Below, in pieces: positions 57,375-64,000 of a stretch of 64,000 nt of DNA; position 1 is the stretch's first letter, and every line of letters starts with the position of its first letter. A program made the translations under genes and the position numbers. The notes beneath the pieces were generated by a model that saw nothing but the letters and a program-made list of their open reading frames with translations, did no database searches and was not told the DNA's origin. Source of the stretch: Glandiceps talaboti (taxonomy: Eukaryota > Hemichordata > Enteropneusta > Spengelidae); assembly GCF_964340395.1 (NCBI RefSeq), contig NC_135551.1:9876379-9940378 (forward strand), in the 5' to 3' direction.

Positions 57375-58077
57375 CAGAAATAAGTCTGACTGGACTTTTC
57401 CTTTAACTTGATAGCAGTAATCAATACAAGTGTACTAAAGGTAGAAATAAGTCAGACTGGACTTTTCCTTTAAGTTGATAGCAGAAATCAATACAGGTGT
57501 AATAAAGGCAGAAATAAGTCTGACTGTACTTTTCTTTTACTTGATACAAGTCTGACTGGACGTTTCCTTTAAGTTGATAGCAGTAATCAATACAAGTGTA
57601 CTAAAGGTAGAAATAAGTCTGACTGTACGTTTCCTTTAAGTTGATAGCAGTAATCAATACAGGTGTAATAAAGGCAGAAATAAGTCTGACTGGACTTTTC
57701 CTTTAACTTGATAGCAGTAATCAATACAAGTGTACTAAAGGTAGAAATAAGTCTGACTGGACGTTTCCTTTAAGTTGATAGCAGTAATCAATACAAGTGT
57801 ACTAAAGGCAGAAATAAGTCTGACTGGACGTTTCCTTTAAGTTGATAGCAGTAAGTGTACTAAAGGTAGAAATAAGTCTGACTGGACGTTTCCTTTAAGT
57901 TGATAGCAGTAAGTGTACTAAAGGTAGAAATAAGTCTGACTGGACGTTTCCTTTAAGTTGATAGCAGTAAGTGTACTAAAGGTAGAAATAAGTCTGACTG
58001 GACGTTTCCTTTAAGTTGATAGCAGTAATCAATACAAGTGTACTAAAGGCAGAAATAAGTCTGACTGGACTTTTCAC
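57375..58077. repeat. 67/58-bp minisatellite in the protease-homologue intron
   Basis: About eleven units read AAGTCTGACTGGAC(T/G)TTTCC, TTTAAGTTGATAGCAGTAA, (TCAATACAA)GTGTACTAAAGG. Most carry TCAATACA; three to four consecutive short units at 57,840-58,030 lack it. Units differ by few bases. Confidence 0.92.
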
Positions 58078-58656
58078 ACAACTGTCAAAGTGTTAAGCAA
58101 TTTTTTTCTATTTACGTCTTCGGTTTCCCTTCACTTTCAGAAACAATTGAAGTGATGACACACATTTAATAGTTACTTTAACGAGCGTCCAAACGCTTTG
58201 TGTTCATTTGAGCGAAAATTTTATCATGCAATGAACACGTGACTTACACGCATCATATTCAAGACCAAAGTAAGTGAGTTTCCTCTGGGCACCAGCTACA
58301 AATTCAATTGCCAAAGCATCTGTTGTTGATATGCTGTTCAACCAAGTGTCTCTGTTTCTACATAGCTTTGCGTTAACATCTGCAGTTACAGTCAATCTAT
58401 CCTTTGTCCGAACACACTCTCTGTGAAAAGAAAGAAAGTAAGATAGAAAGAGAATGACACAGTGCTTATTAAGTACCCAAGAAATCATATCAGACACTGC
58501 CTGCGAATTGACTATATCCTTGAGGGCGCTGTAACCGAATAGCTGGGCTAACAGGATGAACAACTGACTGACTATAATAATGAAGTTCATGCACACTGGT
58601 GCCTCTTTTTTCTGACGACGATCACTACGCACTAAGACGACGACGAAGACCACGAC

Positions 58657-58670
58657 CACGACAACGATGA

Positions 58671-58704
<34 letters not shown>

Positions 58705-58735
58705 GGTGGTGGTGGTGGTGGCGGCGGTAATGTTT
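58657..58735. repeat. (GAT)n(GGT)n trinucleotide tract
   Basis: GATGATGAT then GGTGGTGGT then GGCGGCGG, in the intron upstream of CUB exon 3 of the protease homologue. Confidence 0.93.
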
Positions 58736-60062
58736 GAACATTATTGACAAGAATATAACTTAGAATTATTGAAATCAACATTGGCTATCAACGACGCAAT
58801 TTGCAGTCACCAACGGTCATCTTCCAAGTAGACTTTTAATCACAAAACCGTAAATGTTTACATATGACAGCTAATTTAGTTATTGATAATACACATACTG
58901 ATTTACCTCTGTATATCCTTTCATCGTTCATATTTTACAAACTCTATTACCAAAATTCCCATCCCTATCACCATTTCCTGACCAGAACTCTCGGTCAGGA
59001 AAATATTATATCGATAGTTTGTAAGTATCAAATTGATGCAATACTTAGCTACGCAATTTGTCACTATCTAAGATTGTAACTGTAGAAGTTATCTATATTT
59101 TATGAGGAACATTTTCACTGCGCCATTGAATATTCTATACTTTCACTTGTGTGTTTTCGCCCTTTTACCCTTGTACGTAATTTTGTTGGTAGTTTTGTTT
59201 TTGTAACAGGGTTTGAAAACGAATAAATGGGTGGTGGTGGTGGTGGTGCTGGTGCTGGTGCTGTTGATAATGATAATGGAAGTAGTTGTGATGGTAATAA
59301 TGATGGCAAGAATCGCGACATGAATAACATATTGGAATATGAAAAGTTACGTTTAAAAAAGCTAAATTAGTATCCATTGATGATACATTGTACACTGGCT
59401 TGATATCCGTTTGTAAACAATGGTGAAAGAGAAAAACATGACAAACCACTGCAAATCATTTTTTTGAACAAAGGCCACAATTGTTCGTGGAATGGAATGC
59501 TGGTAGCATTTGATCAGTCGATTATCAAAATTACATACTGTGTCAAAATATTTCAAGTTAAAACTGCCAAGGTTTACATTACTGTGAATTTCATATTACT
59601 AGCATGTCAACAAATATTGGTCATTAAAAGTATGAATTTTCTGATACCTTCGTGCCGAGTCTCGATCAAAAAAACGTTTAAAGAAGTAACCATAATGATT
59701 CGATAATCGAACTTTGACCTGGCCTCCACATCGATTCACCAAACCCCACTGACATTGTTCCGGCATGACAACACGTCGTACGACACCCGGATACTTGGCT
59801 GTCTCATCTTCCCGCAGTTCAAGGTTACCAATTGTTTTCTGAAGGACAAGAAACAATGAAAAGCTATTATCGAGCGAGTGTGGCTGAATTTGAAAGACGT
59901 CTTGAGTGCTGAGACAAGTTGATAACTTTGTACTGCATATACCTCAGATCACTATTTCTAGACAGTGGTCTCTGAGCACATTAAAGTTTATTGTCTGACC
60001 CCTACAGGGGTCTGCAGAACGGTACATATAGAAGACGTGTGGAATTATTAATTCATGTAAAC

Positions 60063-60136
60063 CCACACATACATACATACATACATACATACATACATAC
60101 ATACATACATACATACATACATACATACATACATAC
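60063..60136. repeat. (CATA)n microsatellite
   Basis: About 18 perfect CATA units, ending 10 bp before the donor of the protease-homologue exon 1. Confidence 0.95.
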
Positions 60137-60280
60137 ACAACTTACCTGACCCATGCCAAGACAAATTGCTTATTAAAACAATGATGTACGCCAAAGTGCA
60201 AATTTCAGAATGCTCCATGTTTGCTTTGGTTCCACTAATAATGAAGAGATGGTGTTATACAGTGAGACCCTTACAGAAAT

Positions 60281-61058
60281 ATCCTATAGGCGGCCTATAG
60301 ACATGTCTATAGACATGTCTATAGGCCGGCCTATAGGATCCTATAGAGAATTGGGACGTTTTACCTATAGGTTTCTATAGGCCGACCTATAGGTTTCTAT
60401 AGGTTTCTATAGGCTAGCCTATAGGTTTCTATAGGTCAGTCTATAGGTATCTATAGGTTTCTATAGGCCAGCCTATAGGTTTCTATAGGCCAGTCTATAG
60501 GTATCTATAGGTTTCTATAGGCCAGCCTATAGGTTTCTATAGGCCAGTCTATAGGTATCTATAGGTTTCTATAGGCCAGCCTATAGGTTTCTATAGGCCA
60601 GTCTATAGGTATCTATAGGTTTCTATAGGCAAGCTTATAGGTTTCTATAGGCCAATCTATAGGTATCTATAGGTTTCTATAGGCCAGCCTATAGGTTTCT
60701 ATATGCCAGTCTATAGGTTTCTATAGGCCAGCCTATAGGTTTCTATAGGCCAGTCTATAGTATCTATAGGCCAGCCTATGGGTTTCTATAGACTAGCCTA
60801 TAGGTTTCTATAGGCCAGTCTATAGGTATCTATAGGTTTCTATAGGCCAGTCTATAGGTATCTATAGGTTTCTATAGGCCAGCCTATAGACATCATAGGT
60901 CAGCCTAAAAGTTTCTATAGGTCAACCTATAGATGTCAACAGGTCAGCCTATAGACATCTATAGGTCAGCTTATAGACATCTATAGGTCAGCCTATAGGT
61001 TTCTCTAGGCCCACCTATAGATGTCTATATGTCAGCGTGTAGGTTTCTATAGGCCAGC
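60281..61058. repeat. Hierarchical CTATAG satellite with a long palindrome at its left end
   Basis: CTATAGG and CCTATAG alternate every 10-13 bp through about 780 bp. Spacers are GTTT, GGTATCTATAGG, CCAGC and CCAGT. A higher-order unit of about 56-57 bp (GTTTCTATAGGCCAGCCTATAG plus a GCCAGT/GGTATC half) repeats many times. At 60,281-60,340 the array starts with a palindrome centred on ACATGTCTATAGACATGT, with CCTATAGGCGGCCTATAG arms. Units decay to TAGACATCTATAGGTCAGC at the right end. Confidence 0.97.
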
Positions 61059-62640
61059 ATTGAATTTCTACACACTTTCTGGACTTAGAAAATGAATTAA
61101 TGTCCCAAGAATATTCTGAAAAATGAATTCTTGAGACAAGAAAAAGAATTTTATTAAGACTATATATATATGTATAAACAAAAACCAAACTTTCATCCTT
61201 TTAAACTTTTATTTATTGAAAAATGTATGTTTAGAAACAAAAAGTTTTCAAATACCTCTATGAACACAAGTATTAAATTGTCAAATAGCAGATAGATTTG
61301 CTTAAAAATAGTCCTTGGCTGAACTCTGGGTTTTTGTTTAAAATTTGATGTCATTGTAAATTCCAGATGACTTAATTGTCTTTGAATTTGTGCAGTTACT
61401 TAACAGTACTAGTGTGTCCTGCAGAAAGAGTAAAGGTTCCCAGTCATGTATGGTATCTCTTCCAATATTTTAATGAATTTTCCCTGATGCCTAAAATTAT
61501 TACTGGAATCTTCTGTTGTTACTATGTACTATGGTCATCATTTGCTTGGTGATAGCCTGCTTGTTGCTCCATTGCTAGCTGTCATGGTGCCTTTTATGTT
61601 CTTTGAGTTTCGGTCATAGATCTTCATATTGTCATATTCTTACATACTGGACAAACTCTTCTGCAAAATTGTGATCACTCACTCATTTTGGCATGTAGGC
61701 CTAAACTGAATTTTCACTTTGGATGATCTGGAGGGACAGCTGGAAAAAGGTGGATTTATCTCTGGTGGATTTATCCATGGTTTGAGTTGTCCAGACAGTT
61801 AGGTATCTCTAAGCTGTTTTCTGAAAAGAAATTTATGTTCAAATATATTAGAATATACCATATTTCAAGTTCCTGTTTTCTCAATTTGGTCTTACGTATT
61901 TTTACATCACCATATGCATTTCTTTTTATGACTGAAAATTTTCCATCACATTCTTAATTTTTTTTATTTTCAATCACATTCATTTCAAATAAATTACTCA
62001 TCTTGATCAGTATGACAAGCATAAGGTACGTGAATCATACATGTATTTGTTAATGTTTATAGGAGAGAAAAAACATACTACATATATTGGAGGGCAGCTC
62101 AATATTGCACATATATGCTGGCATAAAATAGCCAAGCTGTTTCCCTCAAATCATGACATAAAAGATATAGAAACAGCTACTGTAACAACTCTTGAGGTTC
62201 CGTTTGATTTGACTGACTGTTGTTATTCTATCGAAAACAGAACACGTGTCATGTCCTACTTAACATATACAGGTATATCATTATACAAACAAAACATACT
62301 TCCTAAACTTAACACAGTTCAGGTACAATCAACGAGTCAATTTTCTGAATTCTTTCCAAGTTAAAAAAAGTGAAAAGAAATGTCATGAAACTTTAATTGC
62401 TGACATAGTTTTTTAAAAGGGAAATACATGAGAAGGGAAAGTGAAAGCTGTTCGTATTTATCTTCCCTCTGCAACATTTCACAAAATGCCATCCGGCTGG
62501 ATCCACATGTCCATTGCCCACTCCAAAATATGTCTTCGTCTCGCTTTTTCCTCTCCCCATCTTAGAATAGTCCATACTCCTCTTTCTTTCATCATTCAGC
62601 AATGAATAGCTCTTCATAATATAAACGGTACTGTTTCCAG
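61059..62640. other. No supported gene
   Basis: AT-rich. A 107-codon plus-strand frame at 62,041-62,364 follows a TTAATGTTTATAG acceptor-like site and has normal composition (HICWHKIAKLFPSNH), but no family is recognised. No matching donor was found. Confidence 0.35.
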
Positions 62641-62649
62641 TGTTTGATT

Positions 62650-62835
62650 CCCAATGTTTTGTGAGTTAGAGCTTTGTAATAGCGCCCTCAACGCACGACT
62701 TCTGCTATAACCAATCAGAAGATAGTGTATTGGTCACGTGAGCACAAGGCAGGAGATTCAAAATAAAATGGCCGATACGTAATGTTATTGATCTGTTCTG
62801 TTCGTTTCCACTCAAGGATAACAGTTTATAGGTAA
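62650..62835 (+). promoter_or_regulatory. Possible promoter and non-coding first exon
   Basis: CCAATCAG (62,711), GTCACGTGAGC (USF-type E-box, 62,735) and AAAATGGCCG (YY1-like, 62,766) cluster within 70 bp. They are followed by a plausible donor, TTTATAG|GTAAGC, at 62,832. The ATG in AAAATGGCCG opens only three codons. If real, the transcribed gene lies to the right of or beyond the window. Confidence 0.3.
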
Positions 62836-63179
62836 GCTATGATTCTGTTTGACTACTTGTTACTGTTTTCTAATACGTGTAAACTGCCTAGGTGTAAATG
62901 CTGTTCAGTAACTTGTGATTGAGGTGGAAGAATCAACGTTTTTGGGTCGTGAAGTCTTGTCATCTCTGCCGACGTACTCAATTCTGGTTCGTGATAGTGA
63001 ATACAGTGATAGTGTAACTGTAATACACAATGTGTATCGTTGTATGTAGTAGGTTTTAAAAGGTCGTGATTTGTGTGCACGGCATACATACGTACTCATA
63101 ATCCATCATGGCAGTGCCATAGTCCTGCTTGTAGACAGTAATGCGATACTGTTACACGTAATGGATTCCAGAATCCATA

Positions 63180-63790
63180 CTGTAATGTAAATAAAACTAT
63201 ACGGCGGAAAATAGGAGCAATTTATAAACTCAGAGATTTTGTACCCCGAAATATACTAATTTTACTCTACAAGACTTTCGTTCAACCACACATATATCAT
63301 ATGGGATAGAAGTTTGGGGGAATCACTTTTCACTCCTATTTTAATTGTATTTTCTTATATCAAAAAATGGCTGTCCGTGAAATCTCACATAGCCAGTTTA
63401 GGACTCACTCTAGATCTTCAGTAAGCTCGACGATGTACAGTCTGTACTGAGCTGCAAAGGTTTTTGGTCAGTACCTTTGTTTATGATTTGCTGGACACTA
63501 ATTTACCACACTCTATTGATGAATACTGCAATGTGTTAAACTATGACTACAATACAGGACAAAAAGAACAGCATAATTTATGTGTACGGTACCTTCTCCA
63601 TGGTATACAAACATACAAAATGATACATGTACACAGGCCTCAGGTGCACCATGCAATCACATAAGTCTAGTTCCTATACAGTATCATTATGATACCTTTA
63701 CTCACAGTATAGCCAAACATGTTGCTCTAGAAGTCCTGAGATGTAATTTAAAATTCATCCACAGCCACCCACAGGCATTAACATCTCAGA
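63180..63790 (+). mobile_element. LINE reverse transcriptase C-terminal fragment
   Basis: Frames read RRKIGAIYKLRDFVPRNILI, LLYKTFVQPHIYHMG, WGI-like and QKMAVREISHSQFRTHSRSS, the conserved end of non-LTR RT ORFs (LYYSLIYPHLLYG, QKKAIRII). The following segment includes STFVYDLLDTNLPHSID. Stops and shifts show decay. Its 3' flank matches the repeat at 40,599-40,700. Confidence 0.8.
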
Positions 63791-64000
63791 CCACTTGAAG
63801 TTTAACATTTCCAAAACAATGACTTAAGTTGCATAATCCCAGGTTAACCGGCAAAATGAAGTGAATCGGATAAAAAAATGTATGAAATACACATATTTTA
63901 AAGGTGTGATTTTCATGTTATGAAGGGTCATTTTAATTTTCACAAATTTTAACTACTCCTCATTCATACACTGTATGACCAATACCTCATATTGTAAGTT

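Larger units (their letters stand above)
55934..60218 (-). pseudogene. Secreted CUB-S1A serine protease homologue, catalytically dead and frameshifted
   Basis: Exon 1 (60,146-60,218) has a signal peptide with LAYIIVLISNLSW. Exon 2 (59,648-59,900) and exon 3 (58,248-58,420) together form a CUB domain (EQCQWGLVNRCGGQV, LCRNRDTWL, FGLEYDA). Exon 4 (55,934-56,743) is an S1A domain starting YCGGWSG and KAPWIAMIWD. The His57 site reads LTSATC (His to Thr), the Asp102 site EDNLCLVKL (Asp to Asn) and the Ser195 site GHDGAPF (Ser to Asp). The usual RPVCLP and IGWAKL landmarks surround a one-base frameshift between about 56,307 and 56,370. Phases interlock (1,2,1). Non-catalytic serine protease homologues act as cofactors or binders in invertebrate immunity. 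The frameshift means the gene may be dead, or the assembly may have an error. Confidence 0.8.

Noticed and set aside
57375-58077. CRISPR-like regular repeats
   Set aside because: There are no unique spacers: whole 67-bp units repeat, in a clearly eukaryotic intron. The CTATAG array at 60.3 kb is rejected for the same reason.

Overview
ORGANISM. This is AT-rich eukaryotic nuclear DNA. It has short spliced exons with GT..AG borders, introns of 0.1-10 kb, long tetranucleotide microsatellites, Penelope-like and LINE retroelements, tRNA-derived SINEs and Crypton-type recombinase remnants. The main gene resembles the LDLa/LRR/7TM receptors of the GRL101/relaxin-receptor (RXFP) group, which expand in marine invertebrates (molluscs, brachiopods, hemichordates, amphioxus). 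A marine invertebrate is likely; I cannot name the phylum from sequence alone. | MAIN GENE. The minus strand from 54,564 down to 9,935 reads as one gene. I assembled 27 coding exons by matching ORF, splice signals and phase. They add up to 5,076 nt (1,691 residues plus stop) with no frame conflict. The order is: signal peptide; galactose-binding/F-type-lectin-like region; EGF; Link/CTLD-like domain; a second galactose-binding-like domain; PAN/apple; CUB; C-type lectin; seven LDLa modules; LRR N-cap and LRRs; Cys-rich hinge; 7TM. Extracellular module exons are almost all phase 1-1, and LRR exons are phase 2-2. It looks like a multi-lectin rhodopsin-type receptor built by exon shuffling. | NEIGHBOURS. 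At 55.9-60.2 kb (minus) lies a signal peptide-CUB-S1A protease homologue with all three catalytic residues replaced and a frameshift. At 7.0-8.8 kb (minus) lies a partial kinase-like exon plus a Lys/Glu-rich exon whose frame stays open after one TAA. A ~630-bp sequence at the left edge (1-628) recurs as a direct copy at 54,949-55,586, about 390 bp upstream of the receptor start. This suggests that a paralogous receptor gene begins just left of the window, as part of a tandem array. | MOBILE DNA IN INTRONS. 15.6-17.8 kb: a decayed Penelope-like element split by an antisense LINE 3' end. 29.8-32.35 kb: a decayed SAP-SWIM-YqaJ nuclease gene preceded by inverted arrays of a 12-mer. 33.35-34.7 kb: a truncated Crypton-like tyrosine recombinase. 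38.2-39.8 kb: a GIY-YIG-type retroelement remnant between ~250-bp inverted arms. LINE pieces lie at 49.4 and 63.2 kb and three SINEs at 21.0, 41.3 and 46.2 kb. A pair of inverted MITE-like copies brackets the EGF exon, and two long GACGTCA-containing hairpins lie at 48.4 and 49.3 kb. | SATELLITES. Notable tandem repeats are a hierarchical CTATAG array (60.3-61.1 kb), a 67-bp minisatellite (57.4-58.1 kb) and compound GATA/GGAC/CAGA tracts. No rRNA, functional tRNA, CRISPR or prokaryotic feature is visible. All exon models are ab initio readings without RNA or homology searches.
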